DNA from: Candidatus Margulisiibacteriota bacterium
GTDB lineage: Bacteria > Margulisbacteria > WOR-1 > O2-12-FULL-45-9 > XYB2-FULL-48-7
DNA length: 64,000 nucleotides
Direction of reading: 5' to 3'
NCBI GenBank assembly: GCA_025453605.1
Contig: JALOPZ010000002.1
Location: 320,631 to 384,630 of the forward strand
Shown one piece after another: positions 1-9,361 of the stretch. The translations under genes were made by a program, and so were the position numbers. How positions within the stretch are numbered: position 1 is the stretch's first letter; every line of letters starts with the position of its first letter. Below the pieces are notes generated by a model, which saw only the letters and a list, made by a program, of their open reading frames with translations, was not told the origin of the DNA and searched no databases.

Positions 1-297
1 CTGGGCGATGATCCCCGCGACGCTCTGCTGAATGAACTTCTCGTTAAGGAAAAAATTAAGGAAGCCGGGTTTAGCGACCTCGACGCGGTCGAACATATCG
101 GAGCGGACGCGGGCGGCCAGTTCGGCGGCCAGTTCGAGCGGTTGGCGGGAAAGCTTGCGGGCCGAAACGATCGCCGCGTTCGTAGCGTAATCGCCCAGCT
201 CCCGCCGGGGGGAGAGATCGATCTTAACCCCTTTTAGGTCAGTGACGCCCAGCTCGCTCAGTGCGGCAGCGACCAGCGCTTCTAGTCTTTGCAGCAA
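1..297 (-). CDS. argS: arginyl-tRNA synthetase, N-terminal part (cut by window edge)
   Basis: Only the first 99 codons are present; the gene continues beyond position 1. The translation has the ArgRS N-terminal additional domain (Add-1): ELGDYATNAAIV, then a basic stretch, then KPGFLNFFLN, which matches the family pattern hGDYATN...PGFINF. ArgRS charges tRNA-Arg in the cytoplasm. The start is inferred as TTG at 297-295, preceded by GGAG seven bases upstream, and it overlaps the end of the YtxH gene by 16 bases, so it is probably translationally coupled. The catalytic domain is outside the window. Confidence 0.85.
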   Translation of the reverse strand, partial: MLQRLEALVAAALSELGVTDLKGVKIDLSPRRELGDYATNAAIVSARKLSRQPLELAAELAARVRSDMFDRVEVAKPGFLNFFLNEKFIQQSVAGIIAQ

Positions 298-491
298 TCG
301 GGATCTCCGCCGCAACAGCTGCCGCCCATCTTATCCTTCAGCTCGGTAAACTTGACCTTCCCCTTCTCGACCGCGTCCTGCAGCTGCTTGCGCGAATCTT
401 CCCCTTTTTGCGGGGCAAAAAGCAGGCCGGCGACAAAGCCGAGCGCGCCACCCACCGTCAGTGTTTTAACAAAATTACCTAATTTACCCAT
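282..491 (-). CDS. YtxH-domain small membrane protein
   Basis: A 69-residue protein beginning MGKLGNFVKTL, with one glycine-rich membrane segment (GGALGFVAGLLFAPQKG) followed by a charged helix and a Cys-rich tail (SCCGG, CCKD). The membrane segment ending in APxxG is the YtxH signature; the family is linked to the cell envelope but its role is unclear. An upstream in-frame ATG exists, but AGGAGGG lies just before position 491, which decides the start. It lies between another small membrane protein and argS in one operon. The terminal double-Cys motifs are unusual and could bind metal (inference). Confidence 0.75.
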   Translation of the reverse strand: MGKLGNFVKTLTVGGALGFVAGLLFAPQKGEDSRKQLQDAVEKGKVKFTELKDKMGGSCCGGDPDCCKD

Positions 492-504
492 GTTCGTTCC
501 CTCC

Positions 505-720
505 TTATTTCTTGAACAGTAATTCGACACCCTTTTTGACCGCGAGCGCCACCGTCCCGACCACCGAACCGGTCAGGAACATGACTTTCTCCTTGACCTC
601 GTGCGTCATCTTGCGAACGTCGACCAGGATCATGATCAACTGGACCGCGCCGACGACGAGCGCGATCACCAACAGGATCGTACAGAAGATCAGCAGATTG
701 ATCAGATAAGTCTGGACCAT
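505..720 (-). CDS. small membrane protein, DUF948/YtxG-like
   Basis: A 71-residue protein with one long N-terminal membrane helix (about residues 6-33, LINLLIFCTILLVIALVVGA) followed by an amphipathic helix with a heptad-like pattern and a second hydrophobic stretch near the C-terminus. This layout resembles DUF948 (YtxG) proteins, which often sit beside YtxH genes as here. The ATG at 720 has AGGAGG upstream. No catalytic residues are evident; function unknown. Probably an envelope stress or structural protein by analogy with neighbours only. Confidence 0.6.
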   Translation of the reverse strand: MVQTYLINLLIFCTILLVIALVVGAVQLIMILVDVRKMTHEVKEKVMFLTGSVVGTVALAVKKGVELLFKK

Positions 721-731
721 TATGGCGCCTC

Positions 732-1595
732 CTATTTTGCCTTGGGATAGGAACCGAGCAGCTTAAGCCGCGAAGCCTTGCGTTTGATCTCCTGCAGCGC
801 GTCAGCGATGGTCCGGTCGGCCCGGTGACCTTCCAGATCGGCAAAGAAGTAGTAGTCGCCGAGCGCCTTCTTGGACGGCCGCGACTCGATCTTGGTCAGG
901 TTGATGTTCCGGACGGCGAATTCGCTCAGGACGTCGTGCAGGCCGCCCGGCCGGTCCTTGGCGATCGTGAAGACGATCGAGGTCTTATCGTGGCCGGTCC
1001 GCGGGTGGTCTTTTTTGGCCAGGACGACGAACCGGGTCTTGTTGTCGGGCGCGTTGATCTTGACCGAGACGATCCGTAAACCGTAGAGCTTGGCCGAGGC
1101 GGCAGTGCCGATCGCGGCAAAGACGCTCCCCTTGACCCGGCCGTGAGCGATGACCTTTTCGCCGAGCGAGGTCGCCACCTGCCGGACGGCGTCGGACGTG
1201 CTGTAAGCCAGGTGGAGTTTCGCTCCCGGCAGCTGTTTGCGCAGGAAGTCCTTGCACTGGTCGAGGACCTGGGGGTTGGAGATGATATCGGTGATCTCGC
1301 GCAGGCCGATCCCCTTCTGGACGATCAGGTAATGGTAGATCGGAATGACCAATTCCTGCTTGATCATTAAGTTGACATCTTTGACCAGCATATCGGTCAC
1401 CAGGCCGATCGTCCCTTCGATCGAATTCTCGATCGGCACGATCGCCTCGTTGATCCGCCCGCGGTCGACGGCGAACAGGACGTCGTGGATGGTGGTGAAC
1501 GGCTCCAGCTGGGCCTTACCTTCCAGTTTTTTCAGATAAAGTTGGCAGGCCTCTTCGCTATTGGTCCCTTCAGGACCGAGATATCCCACTTTCAT
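732..1595 (-). CDS. pheA: prephenate dehydratase
   Basis: A 287-residue protein that converts prephenate to phenylpyruvate in phenylalanine synthesis. The periplasmic-binding-like catalytic region starts with [14 protein letters not shown] and contains PIENSIEG and the catalytic NKTRFVVL segment (the Thr-Arg-Phe motif). A C-terminal ACT domain (about residues 205-280) holds the ESRP motif used for Phe feedback. No chorismate mutase domain is fused. It overlaps the end of the dCMP deaminase gene by 26 bases and has GGAGG nine bases before ATG, so it is likely coupled to that gene. Confidence 0.93.
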   Translation of the reverse strand: MKVGYLGPEGTNSEEACQLYLKKLEGKAQLEPFTTIHDVLFAVDRGRINEAIVPIENSIEGTIGLVTDMLVKDVNLMIKQELVIPIYHYLIVQKGIGLREITDIISNPQVLDQCKDFLRKQLPGAKLHLAYSTSDAVRQVATSLGEKVIAHGRVKGSVFAAIGTAASAKLYGLRIVSVKINAPDNKTRFVVLAKKDHPRTGHDKTSIVFTIAKDRPGGLHDVLSEFAVRNINLTKIESRPSKKALGDYYFFADLEGHRADRTIADALQEIKRKASRLKLLGSYPKAK

Positions 1596-2031
1596 ACTTG
1601 ACTACCTCCAGAGCGGATTCCTTGAGCATCTCCTGGGCCAGTTCGTCCGGGTAGCCGCCGGTGTAAACCAGGCGAACGATCCCGGCGTTGATCATCATTT
1701 TAACACAGATCACGCACGGCTGAAAGTTGCAGTACATCGTACCGCCCTCGATCCTGACCCCGTGCCAGGCGGCCTGAATGATCGCGTTCTGCTCGGCGTG
1801 CAGGCCGCGGCACAGTTCATGGCGCTGGCCGGAGGGAACGTTCATCTGTTTGCGGATGCAGGTCTGTTCCGTGCAGTGGGCAAAGCCTTTGGGCGCGCCG
1901 TTGTAGCCGCTGGCCAGGATCCGGTGGTCCTTGACGATGATCGCGCCGACCCGCCGTTTGACGCAGGTCGCCCGTTCGGCCACATCGGCGGTGATCTTCA
2001 GGAAGTAGTCGTCCCAGGAGGGGCGTTTCAT
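1570..2031 (-). CDS. deoxycytidylate (dCMP) deaminase, ComEB-like
   Basis: A 153-residue zinc-dependent deaminase producing dUMP from dCMP, which supplies thymidylate synthesis. The zinc site is visible as LHAEQNAI (His ligand and catalytic Glu) and QPCVICVKM (two Cys ligands). The extra ligands typical of the dCMP/ComEB group are in the segment [10 protein letters not shown]. Length fits the family. The ATG overlaps the tktB stop as ATGA. Its product dUMP would feed the ThyX-type synthase encoded near 36 kb, although the two genes are not adjacent. Confidence 0.9.
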   Translation of the reverse strand: MKRPSWDDYFLKITADVAERATCVKRRVGAIIVKDHRILASGYNGAPKGFAHCTEQTCIRKQMNVPSGQRHELCRGLHAEQNAIIQAAWHGVRIEGGTMYCNFQPCVICVKMMINAGIVRLVYTGGYPDELAQEMLKESALEVVKYESGISRS

Positions 2032-2969
2032 TTTTTCCTTTTAACGACCGCGGTAACGGCGGCGGCGATGCTCTCCGGCGTCAGGTCGTACTTGGCCAGC
2101 AACTCGTCCGGGGTCCCCGATTCGCCGAAAACGTCGTGCAGGCCGACGCGGAGCATCGGGACGACGGCGTTCTCCACTAGCGTCTCGGCCACCGCCCCGC
2201 CCAACCCGCCGAGGATCGAATGCTCTTCGGCGGTCACAATGGCGCCGGTCTCCTCGGCGCAGCGGACGATCAGCTCCTGGTCGAGCGGTTTGATCGTGTG
2301 CAGATCGACCACCCGGACGCTCAGGCCGGTTCTTTCCAGGAGCGCGGCCGCCTCCAGCGCTTTGCCGACCATCAGGCCGCAGGCGATCACGGTGGCGTCC
2401 CTGCCGTCGCGCAGGACCGCTCCTTGACCGATCTTGAAGTCGTAATTGATCCCCTCGGTCACGACCGGGACCTTGGGCCGGCTCAAGCGGATGTACATCG
2501 GACCGTAATGAGCAACCGCGGCCCGGATCACCTTTTCGGTCTCCAGCGCGTCGGCCGGGACGACGACGGTCATGTTCGGCAAAGCCCGCATAATAGCGAT
2601 GTCCTCGTTGGCCTGATGCGACGCTCCGTCCTCACCGGTCGTGATCCCGGCGTGGGTGGCGGCGATCTTGACGTTGAGCCGGGTGTAAGCGACCGACATC
2701 CGGATCTGGTCCCAGGCGCGGCCGGTGGCAAAGACAGCGAAAGTCGAGGCAAAAGCGATCTTGCCGGCGGCCGCCAGGCCGGCGGCCGTACCGATCATAT
2801 CCTGTTCCGCTATCCCCATATCAAAGAAGCGGTCGGGAAAAGCTTTGGCAAAAATGCAGGTCTTGGTCGAAACGGAGAGGTCGGCATCCAGGACAACGAT
2901 GTTCGGATTCTCTTTGCCCAGTTCGGCCAGGACCCGGCCGTAGGCGTCGCGGGTCGCTTCGCTTCTCAT
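2028..2969 (-). CDS. tktB: transketolase, C-terminal subunit
   Basis: A 313-residue second half of a split transketolase: pyrimidine-binding domain (about 1-170, with [16 protein letters not shown] holding the Glu that contacts thiamine diphosphate) plus the C-terminal transketolase domain (about 185-305). It pairs with the upstream gene to move two-carbon units in the pentose phosphate pathway. A longer in-frame start exists at 2993, but ATG at 2969 overlaps the tktA stop as ATGA, the arrangement used throughout this operon. Split transketolases are common in Archaea and many deep-branching Bacteria. Confidence 0.92.
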   Translation of the reverse strand: MRSEATRDAYGRVLAELGKENPNIVVLDADLSVSTKTCIFAKAFPDRFFDMGIAEQDMIGTAAGLAAAGKIAFASTFAVFATGRAWDQIRMSVAYTRLNVKIAATHAGITTGEDGASHQANEDIAIMRALPNMTVVVPADALETEKVIRAAVAHYGPMYIRLSRPKVPVVTEGINYDFKIGQGAVLRDGRDATVIACGLMVGKALEAAALLERTGLSVRVVDLHTIKPLDQELIVRCAEETGAIVTAEEHSILGGLGGAVAETLVENAVVPMLRVGLHDVFGESGTPDELLAKYDLTPESIAAAVTAVVKRKK

Positions 2970-3799
2970 TGGCCCGGCCCCGGTAAACGGCAAAGCTCGC
3001 CCAGCGCCCTTTTCTCCTCTTCAGCCGACGGAGCCTTACCGTGGTAATCGAGCGGGTTCGCTTCCATGAAACTGACCCCTTTCCCTTTGATCGTATCGGC
3101 AATGATCACGGACGGTTTGCCCTTGGTCTTGCCCGCCTTATCGAGCGCGCTGATCAGCGCTTTAAAGTCGTGCCCGTTGCAGGTCAGGACGTTCCAACCG
3201 AACGCCCGCCATTTATCGGCGAACGGCCGGGGGTCTTTGATGTCCTCGAGGCAGCCGTCGATCTGGAACTTGTTGTGGTCAACGATCGCCGTCAGATTGT
3301 CCAGCTTGTAATGAGCCGCGGTCATGGCCGCTTCCCAAACTTGCCCTTCCTGGCATTCACCGTCGCCCAGGAGGCAATAAACGCGCCAGCTCTTCCGGTC
3401 GAGCCGGGCCGCTAAAGCCATCCCGTTGGCGGTTGAGAGCCCCTGCCCGAGCGAACCGGTCGACATCTCGATCCCGGGGACCGAGAGCATATCGATGTGG
3501 CCCTGCAGAGCGCTGTCGACCCGCCGTAAAGTTTTCAGGTAGTCGACCGGGAAATAGCCTGTTTCCGCCAGGGCCGCGTATAGGACCGGAGCGGCGTGCC
3601 CCTTGCTCATGACAAAGCGGTCGCGCTCGGGCCAGTTCGGTTCCTGGGGGCGATGGTTCAACTGGTGGAAATAAAGGACGGCGATAATATCGGCCGCCGA
3701 AAGCGAGCCGCCGGGGTGGCCCGAGGAAGCGGCGCAGGTCATCTGGATGATGTGCTGCCGCAGCTTGTTGGCGCGGGCCGCCAGATCAGTAACGTTCAT
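2966..3799 (-). CDS. tktA: transketolase, N-terminal subunit
   Basis: A 277-residue thiamine-diphosphate-binding half of transketolase. The ThDP and magnesium motif is GDGECQEGQVWEAAM...NLTAIVDHNK, and GHPGGSLSAAD near residue 27 and SKGHAAP near residue 65 are typical of this half. The protein ends in CRLPGPGQ where the partner gene starts. The ATG overlaps the murB stop (ATGA). Placement after cell-wall genes has no evident metabolic logic beyond supplying sugar phosphates. Confidence 0.92.
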   Translation of the reverse strand: MNVTDLAARANKLRQHIIQMTCAASSGHPGGSLSAADIIAVLYFHQLNHRPQEPNWPERDRFVMSKGHAAPVLYAALAETGYFPVDYLKTLRRVDSALQGHIDMLSVPGIEMSTGSLGQGLSTANGMALAARLDRKSWRVYCLLGDGECQEGQVWEAAMTAAHYKLDNLTAIVDHNKFQIDGCLEDIKDPRPFADKWRAFGWNVLTCNGHDFKALISALDKAGKTKGKPSVIIADTIKGKGVSFMEANPLDYHGKAPSAEEEKRALGELCRLPGPGQ

Positions 3800-4656
3800 T
3801 GATCCGATTTTACCATGATCTTGATTTCCGGCTCAAGCTTCATTTTTGCCCGGCCCAGCATCTTGGTCATTAACCGCAGAACATCGCCGGCTTTGGCTTC
3901 GCCCAGGTTAACGATGAAATTTGCATGTTTAGGGGAAACCTGGGCGTCGCCGACCCGCAAGCCCTTGCAACCGGCCGCCTCCAGGATCTGCCCGGCAAAC
4001 CGGCCGGGCGGATTCTTAAAGATCGAGCCGGCATTGGGACTGCCGAGCGGCTGCTTGGCCCGGCGCTCTTTCAGGTAACGGTCGATTCGGGCCTTGATCG
4101 CCGACCGGCTCCCTCGACGCAAACGGAAAACCGCTTCGACCAGAAAGTAATTCCCTTTTTGCAGAAGGCTGCGCCGGTACCCAAAACGGAGCTGGCCCGG
4201 TTTGAGCACCTTGATCTTGCCGGCCCGGTCCATGACCGTGACCCGGAGAAGATAACGGCCGATCTCTTTCCCCCAGGCGCCGGCGTTCATGACCACCGCC
4301 CCGCCGACGGTCCCCGGGATCCCGGCCAGGAACTCCAGTCCCGTCAATCCCTCATTGCCGGCCCTGGCAACCAGCGTCGGCAGGAGCACCCCGGCCCCGG
4401 CGTGGATTACCCGGTTCCGGAGCGAGAGCGACCTTAAACCGCCGGCAAATTTGATCACCAGGCCGCGAAAACCGCGGTCGAGCGCCAGGAGATTGGTCCC
4501 GGCCCCGAGCACCGCCACGGCGAGCTTATTGTCCCGCGCGAAAGCTACGGCCGCCTGCAGATCGGCCAGGTTTTGCGGCACGCAGAAATAATCGGCCGGA
4601 CCGCCGATCCGGAAAGAGGTATGTTTTTTAAGCGGTTCCCGCCGGATGATCTTCAT
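3796..4656 (-). CDS. murB: UDP-N-acetylenolpyruvoylglucosamine reductase
   Basis: A 286-residue FAD enzyme that reduces UDP-GlcNAc-enolpyruvate to UDP-MurNAc with NADPH. Visible: KKHTSFRIGGPADYF at the start, the FAD-binding LGAGTNLLA, GIPGTVGGAVVMNAGAWG, and GSPNAGSIFKNP with the catalytic Ser near residue 208. The length and lack of extra loops fit the type II (Gram-positive/cyanobacterial style) MurB. Start overlaps the murC stop as ATGA. Part of the mraY-to-murB operon. Confidence 0.95.
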   Translation of the reverse strand: MKIIRREPLKKHTSFRIGGPADYFCVPQNLADLQAAVAFARDNKLAVAVLGAGTNLLALDRGFRGLVIKFAGGLRSLSLRNRVIHAGAGVLLPTLVARAGNEGLTGLEFLAGIPGTVGGAVVMNAGAWGKEIGRYLLRVTVMDRAGKIKVLKPGQLRFGYRRSLLQKGNYFLVEAVFRLRRGSRSAIKARIDRYLKERRAKQPLGSPNAGSIFKNPPGRFAGQILEAAGCKGLRVGDAQVSPKHANFIVNLGEAKAGDVLRLMTKMLGRAKMKLEPEIKIMVKSDQ

Positions 4657-6035
4657 TGTTTCATCTTTAAGCGGGCCAGCAGTTCTTTACCGACATTGAA
4701 AATATCGCCGGCTCCCAGCGTCAGCACGATATCGCCAGCTCGCAACTCACCGGCCAGCGTCTGGGCGATCTGTTCTTTTTTCGGCAGGTAGGTGGTCTTA
4801 TTAGCCGGAAGCTGGTCGGCGATCGTCTTGCCGGAGACGCCGGGGATCGGCTGCTCGGAGGCGGCGTAGATGTCGGTAATGATCACCTGATCGGCATCGC
4901 CAAAGGCGAGCGCGAACTGGTCCTTGAGCAAAAAGGTCCGGGTGTAGCGGTGCGGCTGAAAAACGCAAACGATGCGGCGGCCAGGCCACCCGGAACGGGC
5001 AGCCGCCAGAGTGGCCTTGATCTCGGTCGGGTGATGAGCGTAATCGTCGATGATCAGCACTCCCCCCTGTTCGCCGACCGTCGAGAAACGGCGCCGAGCC
5101 CCGCAAAATGTCTGCAGCGCGCCGGCAATGGTGGCAAAATCGAGCGCGTATTCCTGGCAGACGGCAAAGACCGCCAGGCTGTTTAAAACGTTCTGCCAGC
5201 CCGGGACAGAAAGGGCGACCTGGCCCTGCTCCTCACCGTTATGCAGCAGAGTATAGGTCGAGCCGAAACCGGCGAATTTCAGATCGATCGCGCCGTACTG
5301 CATCTCCGCGTCGAGGCCGTAGGTGATGAAACGGCGGTTGACCGCCTGGCGCAGGTGCTGGTTGTTCGGGTCGGTCCCGTCGATCGCGATAAACCCCTCG
5401 GGGTCGACCTTCTCGGCGAACTGTTCAAAGGTCGCGAACAGCTCCTCCATACTGCCGAAGTGTTCCATATGATCGGCCTCGATGTTGGTGATCACCGCCG
5501 CGGTCGGCGCGTAATAGAGGAACGAGCTGTCCGATTCATCCGCCTCGGCGACAAAATATTGGCCGGCCCCCAGTCTGGCGTTGCCGTCAGCGTAATCCAT
5601 GTCGCAGCCGATCAAAAAGGTCGGGTCCAGCTTGGCTGCGTCCATGACCCGGGCGATCATCGCCGTGGTCGTGGTCTTGCCGTGCGTCCCGGCGACGGCG
5701 ATCCGCTGGCGCGAACGCGCCATGATCCAGGCCAGGACCTCGGCCCGGCGGACGATCTTGATCCCTTTGGCCCGCGCCTCTTTCATTTCCGGATTGTCTT
5801 CGCCGACCGCGGATGAATAGACCAGGACATCGGCATCCCGGACTTGCGACGCCTCGTGGCCGATCAGGATCTTGACCCCCAGGTCCTTGAGCCGGATCGT
5901 GTTCGGTCCTTCCTTGAGATCGGAGCCGCTGACCTTAAAGCCCATTTCGTGAAGAATGCGGGCCAGGCCGGAGACGCCGCAGCCGCCGATCCCGACCAGA
6001 TGGATATTTTTGGCCCGTTCCAGCTCTAGGTCCAT
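4653..6035 (-). CDS. murC: UDP-N-acetylmuramate-L-alanine ligase
   Basis: A 460-residue cytoplasmic ligase adding L-Ala to UDP-MurNAc. N-terminal Rossmann domain (HLVGIGGCGVSGLARIL), central ATPase domain with P-loop AGTHGKTTTTAMIA (about 110-123) and the conserved EADESDSSFL and NIEADHMEHF segments, and C-terminal ligase domain with DDYAHHPTEIKATL and FQPHRYTRT. It overlaps murG by 10 bases. Full length. Confidence 0.96.
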   Translation of the reverse strand: MDLELERAKNIHLVGIGGCGVSGLARILHEMGFKVSGSDLKEGPNTIRLKDLGVKILIGHEASQVRDADVLVYSSAVGEDNPEMKEARAKGIKIVRRAEVLAWIMARSRQRIAVAGTHGKTTTTAMIARVMDAAKLDPTFLIGCDMDYADGNARLGAGQYFVAEADESDSSFLYYAPTAAVITNIEADHMEHFGSMEELFATFEQFAEKVDPEGFIAIDGTDPNNQHLRQAVNRRFITYGLDAEMQYGAIDLKFAGFGSTYTLLHNGEEQGQVALSVPGWQNVLNSLAVFAVCQEYALDFATIAGALQTFCGARRRFSTVGEQGGVLIIDDYAHHPTEIKATLAAARSGWPGRRIVCVFQPHRYTRTFLLKDQFALAFGDADQVIITDIYAASEQPIPGVSGKTIADQLPANKTTYLPKKEQIAQTLAGELRAGDIVLTLGAGDIFNVGKELLARLKMKQ

Positions 6036-7066
6036 ATTGCCTCGGCGATCCGTTTGGCCGCTTCCGGCCGGGCGAACTTCCGGGAGCGCGCGGCCAGCGC
6101 CGCCAGATCAAGCGCCCCGTCCTCGAGCAGCGCCAGGAGCCGCGCGGCGGTAAAATCCCGGTCGGCGATCTTGAGCGCCGCTCCCGCTTTGACCAGCGCA
6201 TCGGCATTGTGGTCCTGATGCCCGGCCGCCGCGTACGGGTACGGGACCAGGACCATCGGCAGACCGGCCGCGGTGAATTCGGCGATCGCCGTCGCGCCGG
6301 CCCGGCTAATGACCAGGTCAGCCGAGACTAAGGCCGCGGCCATGTTATCAATATATTCAAGCGGCCGGTAAAAACCGTTCTTGAGCGCCGCGTAGCGCGG
6401 GAAATCGCGGCGGCCCAGACTGTGCACGATCTCCCATTTGCCTCCGTCGATGTTCGGGAGCGCCGCGGCGACCGCTTGATTCAGGCGGCTGGCGCCCTGC
6501 GAACCGCCCAGGACCAGGAGGACTTTCTTGCTGCCGCCGCTGCGGCGGGTCGTGAAGATCTCGGCCCGGACCGGGTTGCCCACGACCTCTCCCTGGCAAT
6601 ATTCCAGCGACTCCGGAAAAGATAAAAAGATCCGGTCGGCCAGCCGAAAAGTAAGCTGGTTGGTCGCGCCGGGCAGGACGTTCTGCTCGTGGACGAAGAC
6701 CTTGATCCCCAGCGCCTTGGCGGCCAAAACGACCGGCAGAGCGGTGTAGCCGCCGAACGAGAGGACCACTCTGGGGGTGAACGCCGCCAGCAGCGCCAGC
6801 GCCTGAAAAAAGCCGATCACCATCATCAAGGGGGCGGTAACCGCTTTGTAAGACACCCGACGGGTCAACTGACGCGCTTTGATCAGCTTCAGGCGAAAGC
6901 CGGCCCTCGGGATCAGCTCTTTTTCCAGCCCCTCTTCGCTGCCAATGAACAAGATATCGTCCTTCGTCCCTCGTCCCTCGAGCGCCTGAGCCACGGCTAT
7001 TCCCGGGTAGATATGGCCACCCGTGCCGCCGGCCACGATCACAATTTTATGGTTTGCGTGAGACAT
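6026..7066 (-). CDS. murG: lipid II synthase (undecaprenyl-PP-MurNAc-pentapeptide GlcNAc transferase)
   Basis: A 346-residue GT28 glycosyltransferase that transfers GlcNAc to lipid I at the inner face of the membrane. Conserved GGTGGHIYPGIAVAQAL at the N-terminus, FGGYTALPVVLAAKALG, HEQNVLPG, LGGSQGASRLN and the UDP-GlcNAc-binding ISRAGATAIAE / AGHQDHNA segments. Near residue 30 the linker ALEGRGTKDDILFIG is encoded by a 7-bp repeat array (6958-6978). It overlaps ftsW by 20 bases. Confidence 0.95.
   Translation of the reverse strand: MSHANHKIVIVAGGTGGHIYPGIAVAQALEGRGTKDDILFIGSEEGLEKELIPRAGFRLKLIKARQLTRRVSYKAVTAPLMMVIGFFQALALLAAFTPRVVLSFGGYTALPVVLAAKALGIKVFVHEQNVLPGATNQLTFRLADRIFLSFPESLEYCQGEVVGNPVRAEIFTTRRSGGSKKVLLVLGGSQGASRLNQAVAAALPNIDGGKWEIVHSLGRRDFPRYAALKNGFYRPLEYIDNMAAALVSADLVISRAGATAIAEFTAAGLPMVLVPYPYAAAGHQDHNADALVKAGAALKIADRDFTAARLLALLEDGALDLAALAARSRKFARPEAAKRIAEAIWT
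6958..6980. repeat. 7-bp tandem repeat array inside murG
   Basis: Plus-strand units CGTCCTT, CGTCCCT, CGTCCCT run in tandem, followed by CG. The array is read in murG as part of the linker EGRGTKDD, in frame, between two conserved segments. The same unit appears twice in thyX (35955 and 36639). Confidence 0.8.
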
Positions 7067-8135
7067 TTAAGACCACTCCTACGGCAAAAAGATTGATGAT
7101 GGTGGCGGTCCCGCCGTAACTGATGAACGGGAGCGGGATACCGGTAGTCGGGATGATCCCCAACACGACCATGATATTGATCATCGCCTGGATCGTTAAC
7201 CAGCTGACCAGACCGACGGTCAGGTAGCGTTTAAATTCATCCCGGGTCGACAGGGCGATCATAAAACCGCGCGCGGCAAAAAGGAGAAAAAGGCCGACGA
7301 CGGCAGTGCCGCCGATAAAGCCGAGCTCTTCGCAGAGAATGGCAAAAATAAAATCGGTGAATTGCTGCGGCAGGTAGAAGAATTTTTGCCGCGACGCGCC
7401 CAGGCCCAAACCGAACAGCCCACCCGAGCCGACCGCCAGAAGCGATTGGATGATGTGGAACCCGATCCCCTGCGGGTCCTGCCATGGATCAAGGTAAGCC
7501 AGCAGGCGGCGGAGGCGGTACGGTTCGGCGATACTGAGGCCGGTGATCGCCATGATACCGAGCAGCGCCAACCCTCCCAGATGCCAGGCCTCGGCTCCGG
7601 CCACAAAGAGCATCACGAAAAAAGCGCCGGCAATGGTTAAATTCGTCCCCATGTCCGGCTGTTTCATGATCAGGAGCGAAACCAGTCCCAACCAGAAGAG
7701 CGGCGGCAGAAAGCCACGGACCAGGCCAGTGATCTGCTCTTTGTGATCCGCCAGCCATTTGGCCAGGAAGACGACCAGGGCGAACTTGATCAGTTCCGAG
7801 GGTTGGAACGACAGGATCCCGAGATCGATCCAGCGGGAGGCCCCCAGGACCTTGCGTCCGACGCCGGGAATAAAGACCGCGATCAGCAAGGCGACCGCGA
7901 TGATCATCAGCGGTACCGCCCTTTTTCTGAGGTTGTCCAGGTCAAGGCGAAAACCGTAATACAGAGCGGCTAGACCGAGCGCCAGGTAAAAGAGGTGACG
8001 TTTAACAAAGTAAAGAGTGTCACCCAGCTTCAGCGCCATGGTCGGGCTGGCCGAGAAGATCATTGTCAGGCCGACGGCGCAGAGAGCGATGACCGCGAAG
8101 AGGAACAGATAGTCTAGGTGTTTTGTTTTCGGCAT
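7047..8135 (-). CDS. ftsW: FtsW/SpoVE-type peptidoglycan glycosyltransferase
   Basis: A 362-residue SEDS-family membrane protein with about ten transmembrane helices, starting DYLFLFAVIALCAVGLTMIFSAS. SEDS signatures: GLGLGASRQKFFYLPQQ, the segment FTDFIFAILCEELGFIGG and the C-terminal GIIPTTGIPLPFISYGGTA. It polymerises lipid II in division septa. A second SEDS gene (rodA) lies at 15400-16638; position inside the mur cluster favours FtsW here. Overlaps murD by 22 bases. Confidence 0.92.
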   Translation of the reverse strand: MPKTKHLDYLFLFAVIALCAVGLTMIFSASPTMALKLGDTLYFVKRHLFYLALGLAALYYGFRLDLDNLRKRAVPLMIIAVALLIAVFIPGVGRKVLGASRWIDLGILSFQPSELIKFALVVFLAKWLADHKEQITGLVRGFLPPLFWLGLVSLLIMKQPDMGTNLTIAGAFFVMLFVAGAEAWHLGGLALLGIMAITGLSIAEPYRLRRLLAYLDPWQDPQGIGFHIIQSLLAVGSGGLFGLGLGASRQKFFYLPQQFTDFIFAILCEELGFIGGTAVVGLFLLFAARGFMIALSTRDEFKRYLTVGLVSWLTIQAMINIMVVLGIIPTTGIPLPFISYGGTATIINLFAVGVVLNVSRKP

Positions 8136-9361
8136 AGCTCCTTAAAAACCTTCCCCCGCTCCTCGTAATTGCTGAACATATCGAAACTGGCGCAGGCTGG
8201 TGAGAACAAAACCAGATCACCCGAGCCGGCCAGGGTCAGCGCTTGTCGGACCGCCGGCTGAAGCGATGAAGAGCCGGCCGGGTAAATCGCTTGATAGTCG
8301 GCAGCCCGGAGCGCGGCTTCGAACCGGGGCGCCGCTTCACCGACCAGCACCACCGCCTTGACCTGCCGCTTGATCTTGTCGACGAGCGGCTGCAGCTCTG
8401 TCCCTTTGTCGCGCCCGCCGAGGATCAGGACGATCCCCCGGCCGGGAAAGGTATCGATCGCTACCATGGTCGAGTCGGGATTCGTCCCCTTGGAATCGTT
8501 GTAGCACTCTACTCCGTTGACCGTCGCGGTGTATTCGATCCGGTGTTCCACTCCGGGAAAAGTCCTTAAGACTTCAGCGACCGTGGCCCGATCGACACCG
8601 CACAGATAGGCAGCCTGCGCGGCGGCCAGCGCATTTTCCAGATTATGTTTCCCCGGGATCTTGATCTCTTCGGGCTTAAGGGTGATGATTTCTTTCGCTC
8701 TAGTTTTGGCGAAGCCCAGTACCCGGCACCTAGCCCCTAGCACCATCTTTTTGACCTCCGGGTCATCCTCATTGTAGACCAGGTAATCATCACCGGTCTG
8801 ATTGGCAAAGATCCGCGCTTTTTGTTTGATGTATTCGGCCATGGTGTGATGCCGTTCCAGATGATCAGGCTGGATATTAAGGATGACGCTGATCGATGGC
8901 CGGAAGCTATCACAGGCCTCCAGCTGATAGCTGCTGACCTCGGCTACGACATAATCGAGGAGCGAATCGTCGAGCTCGGCCAGCGGGGTGCCGATATTGC
9001 CGCCGACAAAGACCTTTTTCCCGGCCGCCTTAAGCATCTCGCCCAGCAGCGTCGTGGTCGTCGTCTTACCGTTGGTCCCGGTGATGGCGACGATCGGCTT
9101 GCTGATGAACCAGGAGGCCAGTTCCAGTTCAGAAACTATCCTGATCCCCCGGCGCCGGGCTTCAAGGAGGACCGGAATATCCAGGTGGACCCCGGGACTG
9201 ACTACGATCAGGTCTGCCCCCTCGATGTCAGCTAAGGTGTGCGGGGCCACCTTGGAGTCGGTGGTCCTGACGATCGCTCCCAGCGCTGACAGCTTATTTC
9301 GGGCGGCGATCCCGCTTTTACCCAGACCGAAGATCGTCACCTTTTTATGCTTCAGATCCAT
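8114..9361 (-). CDS. murD: UDP-N-acetylmuramoylalanine-D-glutamate ligase
   Basis: A 415-residue ligase adding D-Glu to UDP-MurNAc-L-Ala. N-terminal KVTIFGLGKSGIAARN, P-loop ITGTNGKTTTTTLLGEM, NIQPDHLERH, NDSKGTNPDSTMVAI and LILGGRDKG are all present. The open frame extends to 9418, but ATG at 9361 (MDLKHKKVTIFG) is chosen because it places the Rossmann motif at the normal distance from the start and overlaps the mraY end by only 10 bases. A variable linker (about residues 206-216) is encoded by a 7-bp repeat array at 8718-8746. Confidence 0.94.
   Translation of the reverse strand: MDLKHKKVTIFGLGKSGIAARNKLSALGAIVRTTDSKVAPHTLADIEGADLIVVSPGVHLDIPVLLEARRRGIRIVSELELASWFISKPIVAITGTNGKTTTTTLLGEMLKAAGKKVFVGGNIGTPLAELDDSLLDYVVAEVSSYQLEACDSFRPSISVILNIQPDHLERHHTMAEYIKQKARIFANQTGDDYLVYNEDDPEVKKMVLGARCRVLGFAKTRAKEIITLKPEEIKIPGKHNLENALAAAQAAYLCGVDRATVAEVLRTFPGVEHRIEYTATVNGVECYNDSKGTNPDSTMVAIDTFPGRGIVLILGGRDKGTELQPLVDKIKRQVKAVVLVGEAAPRFEAALRAADYQAIYPAGSSSLQPAVRQALTLAGSGDLVLFSPACASFDMFSNYEERGKVFKELCRKQNT
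8718..8746. repeat. degenerate 7-bp tandem repeat array inside murD
   Basis: Plus-strand units AGTACCC, GGCACCT, AGCCCCT, AGCACCA follow each other with a 7-bp period. In murD they encode the linker VLGARCRVLG, in frame. More degenerate than the arrays in thyX or ligA, so the call is weaker. Confidence 0.6.
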